Source: Desertivirga brevis
Lineage (GTDB): Bacteria; Bacteroidota; Bacteroidia; Sphingobacteriales; Sphingobacteriaceae
NCBI RefSeq assembly: GCF_017355835.1
Contig: NZ_JAFEWF010000002.1
Coordinates: 310,001-374,000 of the forward strand
Reading direction: 5' to 3'
Length of the DNA stretch: 64,000 nucleotides
The notes beneath the pieces were generated by a model that was given only the letters and a program-made list of their open reading frames with translations, was not told the origin of the DNA and searched no databases. Below, one piece after another: positions 52,509 to 62,347 of this stretch (position 1 is its first letter; every line of letters begins with the position of its first letter). Both the position numbers and the translations under genes were made by a program.

Positions 52509-53000
52509 ATGAACCTATTCTATTTAGTAGCATTTCTCTCAATCTTTTTTTCACTACTGGTGATCTTTTCCAAGAACCCGGTTCATAGCGTGTTATATCT
52601 GATTGTAACCTTTTTTACTTTTACGATTCACTACATACTATTAAATGCCCAGTTTCTGGCGATAGTTAATTTTATCGTTTATATGGGTGCAATAATGGTT
52701 CTTTTCCTTTTCGTATTAATGCTTTTGAACCTTAACAAGGATACTGAACCTATGAAGTCTAATCTAATAAAAATAGCCGGCGTAGTAGCGGGACTTTGCT
52801 TATTGGTTACATTAGTAGGATCTTTGAAAGCAGTTGATACTTCTGCTCCTATAGTATTAAAGAATCCAGGTATTGGCTTAGTTAAAAACTTGGGTAAAGT
52901 TCTGTTCAGTGAATTTCTTTTACCTTTTGAGGTTTCCTCCATATTGCTTTTCTCCGCAATGGTTGGAGCTGTTCTATTAGCTAAAAAAGACCCTAAATAA
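52509..53000 (+). CDS. nuoJ: NADH-quinone oxidoreductase subunit J
   Basis: The 163-residue membrane subunit has five helices. The second and third contain [13 protein letters not shown] and the conserved helix-break sequence [19 protein letters not shown] (about 55-73), which undergoes a pi-bulge change in turnover in other complex I enzymes. nuoK follows after 5 nt. Confidence 0.95.
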   Translation: MNLFYLVAFLSIFFSLLVIFSKNPVHSVLYLIVTFFTFTIHYILLNAQFLAIVNFIVYMGAIMVLFLFVLMLLNLNKDTEPMKSNLIKIAGVVAGLCLLVTLVGSLKAVDTSAPIVLKNPGIGLVKNLGKVLFSEFLLPFEVSSILLFSAMVGAVLLAKKDPK

Positions 53001-53005
53001 ATCAA

Positions 53006-53335
53006 ATGGAATCAGTTATACAATCTATTCAGGGAGTTCCTCTTAATCATTATATTTTATTCAGTGCTATTATTTTCACGATTGGAGTTATCGGTGTACT
53101 TATTCGCAGAAACGCTATTGTGATCTTTATGTCAGTGGAGTTGATGTTGAATGCAGTTAACCTTCTTCTTACGGCTTTTTCTGCCCAGAGAGGAGATGCA
53201 TCGGGTCAAGTATTTGTATTTTTCATTATGGCCCTTGCTGCCGCAGAGGTTGCTGTGGGACTAGCGATCATTGTAATGATCTATCGTAATACGAATTCTA
53301 CTGATATCAATGTGTTGAATAGATTGAAGTGGTAA
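53006..53335 (+). CDS. nuoK: NADH-quinone oxidoreductase subunit K
   Basis: The 109-residue subunit has three helices. The conserved proton-path Glu is in [14 protein letters not shown] (about 45-58), and another is in [13 protein letters not shown] (about 80-92). It belongs to the antiporter-like E-channel of the membrane arm. nuoL follows after 51 nt. Confidence 0.96.
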   Translation: MESVIQSIQGVPLNHYILFSAIIFTIGVIGVLIRRNAIVIFMSVELMLNAVNLLLTAFSAQRGDASGQVFVFFIMALAAAEVAVGLAIIVMIYRNTNSTDINVLNRLKW

Positions 53336-53386
53336 TTCTTAATAATTTTTGTTAAAGCTTATAGATAAACGTAATACAAAGCGTTC

Positions 53387-55300
53387 ATGTTTACACATTT
53401 AGTCTGGTTAATTCCTTTATTACCTTTAATCGGTTTTCTAATAAACGGTTTAGGGCGGAATGTTTTGCCAAAGGGAGCCGTTGGTTTTATTGGCAGCACA
53501 GTGGTTTTGCTTTCGTTTATAGTTAGCATCGGTATATTTACCGAACTCAATGAAAGTACAGTAAAATCTACTGTATTCCCATTATTCGATTGGATCCAGG
53601 TTGGAAATCTTAGGATTCCCTTCTCATTTCAGATTGATCCTCTGAGTTCAATTATGCTGCTAATCGTTACAGGGATTGGCTTCCTTATCCATGTATATTC
53701 AATAGGATATATGCATCACGATGTTGGTTTCGCTAAGTTCTTTGCTTATCTGAATCTCTTTGTGTTTTTCATGTTATTGCTTGTTCTGGGATCGAACTAT
53801 GTGGTAATGTTTATTGGCTGGGAAGGCGTGGGACTTTGTTCTTACTTATTAATCGGCTTCTGGTTCAGCAATCCGTCATACGCAAGCGCAGCTAAGAAAG
53901 CCTTTGTGATGAACCGGATAGGAGACCTCGGTTTTTTAATCGGTATCTTCCTTATCTTTTCAATGTTTAAAAGTCTCGAGTTTAGTGCCGTTTTTTCACA
54001 AGCAGCAAATCTAGCACCTAACAATAATATCATAGTTCTTATTACAATCCTACTATTTATAGGCGCCACCGGAAAATCTGCGCAGATACCTTTGTTTACT
54101 TGGTTACCTGACGCGATGGCTGGTCCTACACCAGTGTCTGCTTTGATTCACGCTGCAACGATGGTTACCGCAGGTATCTATATGATTGCACGTTCGAATA
54201 TCCTGTTTACTCTTGCTCCATTTACCTTAAATATCATATCTATAATTGGTATTGCAACAGCTCTGCTTGCAGCAACGATAGCGATTACTCAAACAGATAT
54301 AAAAAAGGTATTGGCCTATTCAACTGTTTCGCAGCTTGGATATATGTTTTTAGGATTGGGCGTTGGCGCTTATACCGGAGCTTTCTTTCATGTTATTACT
54401 CACGCATTCTTTAAGGCTCTTTTGTTCCTAGGTGCGGGGTCGGTTATTCACGCCGTTAGTAATGAGCAGGACATGAGAAATATGGGTGGATTAAGTTCTA
54501 AGCTTAAAATAACCTATGTTACTATGTTAATCGGCACGATTGCTATTTCGGGAATTCCTCCCTTTGCCGGCTTCTTCTCGAAAGATGAAATATTAGCTCA
54601 CGCTTACGAACATAACAAGGTCTTATGGGTACTTGGTGTAATAGGAGCAATGTTCACCTCCTTCTACATGTTTAGAATGCTATTTCTAACATTTTCGAGA
54701 AAATTCAGAGGTACAAAGGAGCAAGAAGATCATTTGCACGAGTCGCCGGCTTCCATGACCTTTCCACTGATAGCATTAGCAATATTGTCTATTCTTGGGG
54801 GCTTTATTGGAGTTCCTGAGGCGCTTCATGGTAATCACTGGTTAGCAAAATTCCTCGAACCTGTTTTCTATGCATCTTCTACCAAAGCACACGAAGTAGT
54901 AGCGCTTGATCATAATACCGAATATGCACTCATGAGTGTTTCTGTTATAGGAGCGGTAATAGCAGCTGTTATTGCTTACGTTCGTTATGCTAAAAATGGA
55001 CATGTGCCTGTTCCTGATACTGCTGACAGGGGTGCTTTAGCTAGTCTTTCTTATAACAAGTACTACATAGACGAACTTTATGACTTTGTTATAGCTAAGC
55101 CTCTAAACTGGCTTTCTGGCTTTTTCTACCGTATAATGGATAAAACAGTCATTGATGGTATCGTTAATGGTTTCGGCAGGATAGCATCGGAAGCAAGTAA
55201 AGGCTTAAGATTGCTTCAAACTGGAAATATTGGTTTCTATATTTTTATGATGATAGCAGGCATTGTTGCGTTACTCGCTTATGGCTTTTTAAATATTTAA
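53387..55300 (+). CDS. nuoL: NADH-quinone oxidoreductase subunit L
   Basis: The 637-residue proton-pumping subunit has about 16 helices and a C-terminal lateral helix. The antiporter core contains WEGVGLCSYLLIGFW (about 145-159, with the key Glu), WLPDAMAGPTPVSALIHAAT (about 240-259) and HAFFKALLFLGAGSVIH (about 340-356). It forms the distal pump of complex I. Confidence 0.97.
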   Translation: MFTHLVWLIPLLPLIGFLINGLGRNVLPKGAVGFIGSTVVLLSFIVSIGIFTELNESTVKSTVFPLFDWIQVGNLRIPFSFQIDPLSSIMLLIVTGIGFLIHVYSIGYMHHDVGFAKFFAYLNLFVFFMLLLVLGSNYVVMFIGWEGVGLCSYLLIGFWFSNPSYASAAKKAFVMNRIGDLGFLIGIFLIFSMFKSLEFSAVFSQAANLAPNNNIIVLITILLFIGATGKSAQIPLFTWLPDAMAGPTPVSALIHAATMVTAGIYMIARSNILFTLAPFTLNIISIIGIATALLAATIAITQTDIKKVLAYSTVSQLGYMFLGLGVGAYTGAFFHVITHAFFKALLFLGAGSVIHAVSNEQDMRNMGGLSSKLKITYVTMLIGTIAISGIPPFAGFFSKDEILAHAYEHNKVLWVLGVIGAMFTSFYMFRMLFLTFSRKFRGTKEQEDHLHESPASMTFPLIALAILSILGGFIGVPEALHGNHWLAKFLEPVFYASSTKAHEVVALDHNTEYALMSVSVIGAVIAAVIAYVRYAKNGHVPVPDTADRGALASLSYNKYYIDELYDFVIAKPLNWLSGFFYRIMDKTVIDGIVNGFGRIASEASKGLRLLQTGNIGFYIFMMIAGIVALLAYGFLNI

Positions 55301-55323
55301 CAAGAGGGATAAGAATAGAATAA

Positions 55324-56799
55324 ATGGAAATTATTTTACTCCTTATATTTCTGCCCACCATCGGCGCAGCAATCGTAGGTCTTTTAGGTAAACTGGAACT
55401 AGCTAAAACTGTAGCTCTTATCTGGTCTTTGTTTTCACTTGGCTTAACCGCTTATCTCTTATCTGAGTTTAACCCTGATGGAGGAACTCAGTTTACTGTT
55501 GATTACCCCTGGTTCCTCTCGATGGGGTCTCGTTTCAATGCAGGAATAGATGGGATAAGCATGATTCTGGTATTGCTTACGAATGGGCTGATACCTTTGA
55601 TTATTTTGGCGAGCTTTAACCATGACTATAAGAATCCGGGCGCTTTTTACGGACTGATACTATTCATGCAAAGCGGGCTTCTATTGGTATTTACAGCTCT
55701 GGACGCATTTCTATTTTACGTAGGTTGGGAAGCTGCCCTTATTCCTATTTACTTTATTTGCGCAATATGGGGAGGTCCGAACAGGATTAAGGTAAACATT
55801 AAGTTCTTTATTTACACCGTAGCGGGAAGTTTGATCATGTTGATCGGCATGATCTACATGGCACAACAAACAGCTGATAAAACTTATGATCTTCAGTCAT
55901 TTTATCATACTTCCTTAAGTGCCGGTGCTCAAAGCTGGGTATTCCTTGCTTTTTTCTTAGCATTTGCTATTAAGATGCCGATATTTCCTTTCCATACCTG
56001 GCAGCCAGATACATATACTGAAGCTCCGACAACGGGCACTATGCTGCTTTCAGGAATTATGTTGAAGATGGGTATTTACGGTGTAATTAGATGGCTCATT
56101 CCTGTTGCACCACTAGGATTTGCGGAGTGGGGGCCAACAGTTCTTGTTCTCTCTATAATTGGTATTGTATATGCTTCAATCATTGCTTTTACTCAAAAGG
56201 ATGTGAAAAGATTGGTTGCGTACTCTTCCATAGGGCACGTGGGGCTAATTGCTGCTGGAATATTCGTTTGGAATCTTAATGGTTTACAAGGTGCTATGAT
56301 CCAGATGATAAATCACGGAGTGAATGTGGTTGGAATGTTCTTCGTACTTGATATTATCATTAGAAGACTTGACACACGCGATAGTGATAGGATGGGAGGG
56401 ATTGCGAAATCAGCGCCATCATTTGCCATCGCATTTCTAATAATCTTACTGGGAACTGTTGCGTTACCATTGACTAATGGTTTTATCGGGGAGTTTTTGT
56501 TGTTGATGGGAGTGTACAATTACAGCATTTATGCTTCTGCAATTGCTGGTCTAACTATTATTTTAGGCGCTGTTTATATGCTAAGGATGTATCAGAGAGT
56601 AATGTTGGGGGACGCCAACGAAGCTACTTTGTCCTTCCGAGATATTACTGGAAGTGAGAAATTGGTTCTGTTTATAATTTGTAGTTTAGTTATTCTTATC
56701 GGTGTATATCCAAAACCTTTACTGAATATTTCAGAGCCCGCGGCAAAGTCGCTTATTGATTTAGTAAACGGCAAGATTGGAAACGTTTCTAGTTTTTAA
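55324..56799 (+). CDS. nuoM: NADH-quinone oxidoreductase subunit M
   Basis: The 491-residue proton-pumping subunit has about 14 helices. YVGWEAALIPIYFICAIWGG (about 136-155) holds the key Glu; FPFHTWQPDTYTEAPTTGTM (about 221-240) is the NuoM variant of the antiporter motif. It lies between NuoL and NuoN in the arm. nuoN follows after 27 nt. Confidence 0.97.
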   Translation: MEIILLLIFLPTIGAAIVGLLGKLELAKTVALIWSLFSLGLTAYLLSEFNPDGGTQFTVDYPWFLSMGSRFNAGIDGISMILVLLTNGLIPLIILASFNHDYKNPGAFYGLILFMQSGLLLVFTALDAFLFYVGWEAALIPIYFICAIWGGPNRIKVNIKFFIYTVAGSLIMLIGMIYMAQQTADKTYDLQSFYHTSLSAGAQSWVFLAFFLAFAIKMPIFPFHTWQPDTYTEAPTTGTMLLSGIMLKMGIYGVIRWLIPVAPLGFAEWGPTVLVLSIIGIVYASIIAFTQKDVKRLVAYSSIGHVGLIAAGIFVWNLNGLQGAMIQMINHGVNVVGMFFVLDIIIRRLDTRDSDRMGGIAKSAPSFAIAFLIILLGTVALPLTNGFIGEFLLLMGVYNYSIYASAIAGLTIILGAVYMLRMYQRVMLGDANEATLSFRDITGSEKLVLFIICSLVILIGVYPKPLLNISEPAAKSLIDLVNGKIGNVSSF

Positions 56800-56826
56800 A
56801 CAAGGTCAATTGATACAAACAGAAAA

Positions 56827-58206
56827 ATGAGTGCATTAATTACGATATCTTTATTAGCAATACTTGTTCTTTATCTTGGCCTTTTTAAGGCAAAGCAGGC
56901 TTTGCTTCCAGTTACCATGATTGGTCTAATTGCAGCCCTGGTTCTTGCTATATCTCAATGGAACAGCTACGCCGAACCTATTTACAGCGGTATGATGCTT
57001 TTTGATAACTATGCAGTTGCCTTCTCTGCAATAACTATCATCTCAACGATCTTAATCTTTCTTCTTTCCAAGGATTACTTCGAACGCATAAGTGAGAACG
57101 TTGCAGAGTATTACGCTGTTATTTTATTCGCACTTGCCGGGATTATTGTAATGGTTTCTTATCATAATCTTACCATGCTATTTATTGGAATTGAGATTAT
57201 GTCTGTAAGTTTATATATTCTTGCTGGTATCAAGAAGAAAGATTTTGCATCGAACGAAGCGGCTCTTAAGTATTTTTTGATGGGAGCTTTTTCAACTGGT
57301 TTTCTTCTTTTCGGTATTGCGTTACTATATGGAGCCACCGGGTCATTTGATTTGGAGTTGATGCGGAGCTACATTATCCAGAATCCGCAAGATGTATCTC
57401 CTATTTTTTATGCAGGGGTTTTACTGATGATCATAGGATTAAGTTTCAAAGTTGGAGCAGCACCGTTTCATTTCTGGGCACCAGACGTATATGAAGGATC
57501 GCCTGCCTTGATCACAGCCTTCATGAGTACAGTTGTAAAAACCGCTGGTTTTGCTGCTTTTCTCCGTCTGTTCATGTTTTGTTTTTCTCCGGTTCAGTCA
57601 TTTTGGATTCCGATATTCGTAACTTTTGCAGCCTTGTCTCTACTAGTTGGAAACGTAACTGCGGTGTATCAGCAACATTTTAAAAGGATGCTGGCTTACT
57701 CAAGCATATCTCATGTTGGTTACATGCTTTTCGCTATGATCTCGCTTAATAGTGAATCGGATAGTTCTGTGTTTGTCTATGCTGCAGCCTATTCAGTAGC
57801 ATCGATCATCGCCTTCGCTGTTTTAATAGTTCTTCAGCGTCAGGTAGGAAATGACAGCTTTGATAGCTTCAATGGAATATCCAGGAAAAATCCTTTTCTG
57901 GCATTCACATTAACCATCGCAATGCTATCTCTTGCTGGTATTCCTTTAACTGCTGGATTTATCGGAAAGCTTATGATGTTTAATCGTGCTTTAGCCGGTT
58001 ATCATATCTACCTGGTAATTTTTGCCGTTTTGAATGCTTTAGTTGGTATTTTCTACTATTTTAAGGTAATTATAGCAATGTATTTCAGGCCGTCGGAACG
58101 CAACGAACTTGTAGTATCTCCCCTGTTCAAATTTGTTCTGGGGATTTCTGCTATCGTTACAGTAATTCTTGGTGTATATCCTGACTTGATTTCAAGACTC
58201 ATTTGA
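56827..58206 (+). CDS. nuoN: NADH-quinone oxidoreductase subunit N
   Basis: The 459-residue proton-pumping subunit has about 14 helices. Conserved parts are FIGIEIMSVSLYILAGIKK (about 119-137), GAAPFHFWAPDVYEGSP (about 212-228) and MLAYSSISHVGYMLFA (about 288-303). It is the last subunit, so all fourteen Nuo proteins (A-N) are present in canonical order. No hairpin terminator is obvious before the DedA gene, 50 nt downstream. Confidence 0.97.
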   Translation: MSALITISLLAILVLYLGLFKAKQALLPVTMIGLIAALVLAISQWNSYAEPIYSGMMLFDNYAVAFSAITIISTILIFLLSKDYFERISENVAEYYAVILFALAGIIVMVSYHNLTMLFIGIEIMSVSLYILAGIKKKDFASNEAALKYFLMGAFSTGFLLFGIALLYGATGSFDLELMRSYIIQNPQDVSPIFYAGVLLMIIGLSFKVGAAPFHFWAPDVYEGSPALITAFMSTVVKTAGFAAFLRLFMFCFSPVQSFWIPIFVTFAALSLLVGNVTAVYQQHFKRMLAYSSISHVGYMLFAMISLNSESDSSVFVYAAAYSVASIIAFAVLIVLQRQVGNDSFDSFNGISRKNPFLAFTLTIAMLSLAGIPLTAGFIGKLMMFNRALAGYHIYLVIFAVLNALVGIFYYFKVIIAMYFRPSERNELVVSPLFKFVLGISAIVTVILGVYPDLISRLI

Positions 58207-58256
58207 TTATTCAAACAAAATATTATTAATATTCGTAGATTTACGGATATTCGCTT

Positions 58257-58904
58257 ATGCACGAACTCTGGGACTCGATCCATTCGTTAATAGATCCGGA
58301 AATGTTACTAAAAGAAGGGGGATTTTACGTTCTCCTTTTTGTAGTTTTTGCCGAGACCGGGCTGTTTTTTGGATTCTTCTTGCCAGGAGATTATCTACTT
58401 TTTTTGGCCGGTATGTTTGTGGCAACCGACAAACTCGATGTGTCTATAATCTTGTTGATTTCAGGACTTCTTTTGGCCGCAATTCTGGGGAACTTCGTTG
58501 GTTACTGGTTCGGTAAAAAGACAGGGCCGGTCTTGTATAAAAAAGACGATTCTTTCTTTTTTAAAAAGGCATATCTCATCTCAGCTCAAGAATACTATAA
58601 TAAGCAGGGAGCTTTCGCTTTAATTATGGGCCGATTCATCCCAATAGTCAGGACTTTTGCTCCTATCGTTGCTGGCCTTATAAATGTGAATTTTGTGAAG
58701 TTTGCTATTTATAACGTTATAGGTGCAATTTTATGGATCGTGTCGTTAACGTTGCTTGGGTATTTTCTGGGGATGAAATTTGAGAGGCAGGTTAATGAAT
58801 ACCTTATGTACATTATAGCAGGGTTTGTTATTATCACAGCGATCCCTCTTGTCTGGACTTATATTCGAAGCAGAATTCTATCACAGAAAAATAAATTAAA
58901 ATAA
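58257..58904 (+). CDS. DedA family membrane protein
   Basis: The 215-residue protein has the DedA/SNARE-associated domain. FAETGLFFGFFLPGDYLLFLAG (in two parts, about 31-52) and GRFIPIVRTFAPIVAGL (about 126-142) carry the conserved charged and Arg residues inside the membrane. Four to five helices follow. DedA proteins act as lipid flippases or scramblases for carrier lipids and phospholipids and depend on proton-motive force. Pyrophosphatase follows after 1 nt. Confidence 0.9.
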   Translation: MHELWDSIHSLIDPEMLLKEGGFYVLLFVVFAETGLFFGFFLPGDYLLFLAGMFVATDKLDVSIILLISGLLLAAILGNFVGYWFGKKTGPVLYKKDDSFFFKKAYLISAQEYYNKQGAFALIMGRFIPIVRTFAPIVAGLINVNFVKFAIYNVIGAILWIVSLTLLGYFLGMKFERQVNEYLMYIIAGFVIITAIPLVWTYIRSRILSQKNKLK

Positions 58905-58905
58905 A

Positions 58906-59460
58906 ATGGAAATTAAAGATAAAGACCACATTTGGCATAGAGTAACTCCCGGAGAGGATGTGCCTAACTATGTAACAGCAATTATAGAGATACCGAAAGG
59001 TTCGAAAGCAAAATACGAAGTTGATAAAGACTTTGGTCTATTACGTTTGGACCGGATTCTATTTTCATCTGTAATGTATCCTGCAAACTATGGATTCATC
59101 CCACAAACTTATTGTGATGATAAAGACCCTCTTGATATTCTTGTGCTTTGCTCTGTAGATGTGTTTCCTATGTCTATGATCGAAGCGAAAGTAATCGGTG
59201 TAATGCACATGGTTGATAATGGAGAGCAGGACGATAAGATAATTGCTGTTGCAAAGAACGATATGTCTGTCAACTACATTGAAGATCTTGAAAATCTGCC
59301 TCCTCATACTATGAAGGAAATTGTTCGTTTCTTCCAGGATTATAAAGCTCTGGAACATAAGAACGTGACTATTGAGCAGCTTCATGGCAGGGAATATGCC
59401 TATAAGATTATTCAGGAAAGTATTGAACTATATAATAGTACTTTTGTTACTAATGTCTAA
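58906..59460 (+). CDS. ppa: Soluble inorganic pyrophosphatase (family I)
   Basis: The 184-residue enzyme hydrolyses pyrophosphate to two phosphates. The family I signature is YPANYGFIPQTYCDDKDPLD (about 53-72, with the metal-binding Asp residues in DKDPLDILVL). EIPKGSKAKYEVDK and the Lys/Arg-rich C-terminal region match group I enzymes. It lies between DedA (1 nt) and the CBS protein (3 nt), so it is part of a tight operon. Confidence 0.95.
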   Translation: MEIKDKDHIWHRVTPGEDVPNYVTAIIEIPKGSKAKYEVDKDFGLLRLDRILFSSVMYPANYGFIPQTYCDDKDPLDILVLCSVDVFPMSMIEAKVIGVMHMVDNGEQDDKIIAVAKNDMSVNYIEDLENLPPHTMKEIVRFFQDYKALEHKNVTIEQLHGREYAYKIIQESIELYNSTFVTNV

Positions 59461-59463
59461 ATA

Positions 59464-60789
59464 ATGGCTTTTCAGATATTCCTTACATTCTTTCTTGTTT
59501 TCCTAAACGGCTTTTTCGTTGCGGCAGAATTTGCTATAGTCAAAGTGCGTGCCTCGCAAATTGAAGTTTCGGCAAAATCAGGCAATAGAGTGGCTAAGAC
59601 GGCGAAGCATATCCTTCAGCATTTAGACGGGTATCTAGCTGCCACACAACTAGGGATAACTCTGGCTTCTCTAGGCCTCGGATGGGTGGGGGAGGAAGTG
59701 ATGGAGCATATTATTAGTAATATATTAATATCATTCAATGCAAGTCCAGCTGTAATAGCTTCTTTTTCTGAGACAATATCCCCTATTGTGGCTTTTGGAA
59801 TTATCACCATACTGCATATTGTTTTCGGAGAATTGGCTCCAAAATCGCTGGCAATCCAAAAGCCAATTGGCATAACGATGGGAGTTTCCCTCCCATTACA
59901 TTTCTTTTATCTAGTTTTTAGACCGTTTATTTTATTGCTGAATGGCTTTGCGAATTTAATTCTTCGTGCAATAGGCATTCATGCAATTAGTGGTCATGAG
60001 GCTAACCATAGTTCAGAAGAGCTTCAATATTTATTGGATCAGGGAAAGGAAACGGGTGCACTGGACGTTAACGAACACGAGCTTATCAAGAACGTCTTCG
60101 ATTTCAACGAGAGAGTTGTTAAGAATATCATGGTGCCTCGAACGAAGATATCGGGTATCGAGATAAGCACTCCCTCTGATGAGCTGTTACAAACCATAAT
60201 TAAAGAAGGATACTCTCGTATTCCTGTGTACGATGACACCATAGACAAGATTGTGGGTATTGTACATGCTAAAGATATTTTACCTATAGTTGCAGTTAAT
60301 AAAGAATTAGTTCTTAAGGACCTTATCAGAAAACCTTATTTTATTCCTGAGACTAAGAAGATCAATGATCTACTTGGTGAGTTTCAGCTTAGACGAATAC
60401 AAATCGCGATAGTCCTCGACGAATTTGGAGGAACAGCAGGGATGGTGACGCTCGAAGATATTGTTGAGGAATTAGTTGGTGAGATACAGGATGAGTTTGA
60501 TGAGGAGAAACCAATTGTGGAAAAGGTATCGGAGCATGAATTTATTGTAAATGCATCGGCTACAATCTATGACGTAAACGAGTATTTGCCCCATGATCTT
60601 CCAGAAGATGAGGATTACGATACCGTTGGAGGGCTAGTGAGTGATATTTTCGGAAAAATTCCCGAAGTTGGCGAAAGAAAGGATTTCTATGGCTATACTA
60701 TAACCGTGCTAAAGAAAACAGAGCAGAACATAGAATCTGTAAAATTAGATCTGGAGATCAATCCAGAAGATGCTGTTGACCTGCATTGA
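59464..60789 (+). CDS. CNNM/CorC-type membrane protein with CBS domains
   Basis: The 441-residue protein has an N-terminal DUF21/CNNM membrane domain (about 1-185, four helices; GFFVAAEFAIVKVRASQIE and GYLAATQLGITLASLGLGWVGE in pieces), a CBS pair (about 205-330, with MVPRTKISGIEIS and YSRIPVYDDTIDKIVGIVHAKD) and a C-terminal CorC_HlyC domain (about 345-430). Relatives export magnesium or act in heavy-metal resistance; older annotation calls them hemolysins. It lies 3 nt after ppa, and its stop overlaps the frame of rsmE. Confidence 0.92.
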   Translation: MAFQIFLTFFLVFLNGFFVAAEFAIVKVRASQIEVSAKSGNRVAKTAKHILQHLDGYLAATQLGITLASLGLGWVGEEVMEHIISNILISFNASPAVIASFSETISPIVAFGIITILHIVFGELAPKSLAIQKPIGITMGVSLPLHFFYLVFRPFILLLNGFANLILRAIGIHAISGHEANHSSEELQYLLDQGKETGALDVNEHELIKNVFDFNERVVKNIMVPRTKISGIEISTPSDELLQTIIKEGYSRIPVYDDTIDKIVGIVHAKDILPIVAVNKELVLKDLIRKPYFIPETKKINDLLGEFQLRRIQIAIVLDEFGGTAGMVTLEDIVEELVGEIQDEFDEEKPIVEKVSEHEFIVNASATIYDVNEYLPHDLPEDEDYDTVGGLVSDIFGKIPEVGERKDFYGYTITVLKKTEQNIESVKLDLEINPEDAVDLH

Positions 60790-60797
60790 TTTCTCCT

Positions 60798-61496
60798 ATG
60801 CATCTTTTTTATACCCCTGATATCACCGGAGGAACTTATACCTTAAATGAAGAGGAGAGCAAGCACTGTATCCGAGTATTACGTCTTGATCGAAATGATA
60901 TTGTTCAACTTATTGATGGTAAAGGAGGGTTATTTAGTGCACAAATTACCGACCCAAATCCTAAGCGTACTTCTCTTGAAGTAATAGATGCTAAGAGAGA
61001 ATTTGGGAAAAGGAACCATTACTTGCATATTGCGATAGCTCCGACCAAGAACATTGAGAGAGTTGAATGGTTTTTAGAAAAAGCAACTGAAATTGGTATT
61101 GATGAGATTACGCCAATACTTTGCGAGCGTTCGGAGCGTAAAGAGGTTAAACTGGACAGACTAAATAAAATAATAACTTCTGCCATGAAGCAATCTCTAA
61201 AGGCTTATCACCCGAAATTGAATCCTCTTTCTAAGTATAATCAAGCTATTCGATCAGTAAAAAATGATAAGTTCATAGCGCACTGTTTGGACGAACACAA
61301 GCATGAACTCCGCTTTTCCTTGCAGCCAGGAGGAAACTATACTATTTTTATTGGTCCTGAGGGCGACTTTAGTCCAGAGGAAATTGCTTTAGCAAAAAGC
61401 AATGATTTTAAAGCGATTTCGTTAGGATCAAGTAGGTTGAGGACCGAAACAGCAGCCCTTGAAGCTTGTTTCGAGGTAAATTTCCTCAATAGATAG
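60798..61496 (+). CDS. rsmE: 16S rRNA m3U1498 methyltransferase
   Basis: The ATG at 60798 (MHLFYTPDITGG) is preferred to an upstream TTG, giving 232 residues. It is a SPOUT methyltransferase: an N-terminal PUA-like domain (about 1-72; EESKHCIRVLRL) and a C-terminal knotted domain with EKATEIGIDEITPILCERSE, IGPEGDFSPEEI (SAM site) and SLGSSRLRTETAALEAC (knot). It methylates N3 of U1498 in 16S rRNA. It lies 8 nt after the CBS gene. Confidence 0.95.
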   Translation: MHLFYTPDITGGTYTLNEEESKHCIRVLRLDRNDIVQLIDGKGGLFSAQITDPNPKRTSLEVIDAKREFGKRNHYLHIAIAPTKNIERVEWFLEKATEIGIDEITPILCERSERKEVKLDRLNKIITSAMKQSLKAYHPKLNPLSKYNQAIRSVKNDKFIAHCLDEHKHELRFSLQPGGNYTIFIGPEGDFSPEEIALAKSNDFKAISLGSSRLRTETAALEACFEVNFLNR

Positions 61497-61528
61497 CCCA
61501 GTTATTCGTTACGTAATTAAGGAACCTT

Positions 61529-62185
61529 ATGAAAAAGCTATTATTTGCTTCTCTTGCGTTCACATTAAGCCTTTTATCTTTTTCTTCTCCAACGTATAAG
61601 TTAGCGAAGTTGAAGTATAATGGCGGTGGTGATTGGTACGCGAATAGAACAGCACTTCCTAATCTGATCCAATTTTGTAATAAAACCCTAGGTACTAACC
61701 TTAATACTGAGGAAGGTATTGTAGAGGCGGGCAGTGATGATATATTTAACTACCCTTTTATTTACCTAACGGGTCACGGAAATATTCAGTTTTCTGAGCA
61801 GGAAGCCGGAAATTTAAGGAAGTATCTGACTGGAGGAGGTTTTCTTCATATAGATGATAACTATGGATTAGATAAATTCATACGGCCGCAAATGAAAAAG
61901 GTCTTTCCTGAATTAAATTTTGTAGAGTTACCGACCTCTCATAGTATATATAATCAAAGGTTTAAGTTCCCTCTTGGCCTTCCAAAAATTCACGAACATG
62001 ATGGAAAAAGGCCACAGGGATTAGCACTGATCTATAAAGGCCGGGTTGTTTGCTATTATACATTTGAATGCGATCTTGGGAATGGCTGGGAGGATTCTGG
62101 TACTTATCAGGGTGACTCTGAAGAGACAAGACAAAGAGCACTGAAGATGGGAGCTAATCTTGTTCAATATGCACTCACTCAATAG
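61529..62185 (+). CDS. DUF4159 secreted protein
   Basis: The 218-residue protein has a signal peptide (about 1-22) and a DUF4159 domain. YPFIYLTGHGNIQFSEQE (about 76-93) and LTGGGFLHIDDNYGLDKFIRP (in two parts, about 102-122) are typical, with a C-terminal TFECDLGNGWED. The domain is glutamine-amidotransferase-like in fold but has no known activity. In other Bacteroidota it often lies near genes for gliding or aerotolerance; here it follows rsmE. A probable terminator lies downstream. Confidence 0.88.
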   Translation: MKKLLFASLAFTLSLLSFSSPTYKLAKLKYNGGGDWYANRTALPNLIQFCNKTLGTNLNTEEGIVEAGSDDIFNYPFIYLTGHGNIQFSEQEAGNLRKYLTGGGFLHIDDNYGLDKFIRPQMKKVFPELNFVELPTSHSIYNQRFKFPLGLPKIHEHDGKRPQGLALIYKGRVVCYYTFECDLGNGWEDSGTYQGDSEETRQRALKMGANLVQYALTQ

Positions 62186-62239
62186 AGCTCGGTTTTGCTA
62201 AGCGTAGAAGGCTAAGTCTAAAGAAGCAAACTAGTGTAA

Positions 62240-62279
62240 AAAAGAAAAAGCTGGTCGTTTGTGACTTCCAGCTCTTTCT
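62240..62279. terminator. Terminator between DUF4159 gene and the beta-helix lipoprotein
   Basis: AGCTGG (62249-62254) pairs with CCAGCT (62268-62273), extended by A-rich and T-rich flanks (62242-62248 with 62274-62279). It lies between convergent genes. Confidence 0.65.
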
Positions 62280-62347
62280 ATCTAAATTAACGCTCTCAAT
62301 TACTTGTACTGTATAACACCAGAAAGGTTACAATATTTTTAAAAAAC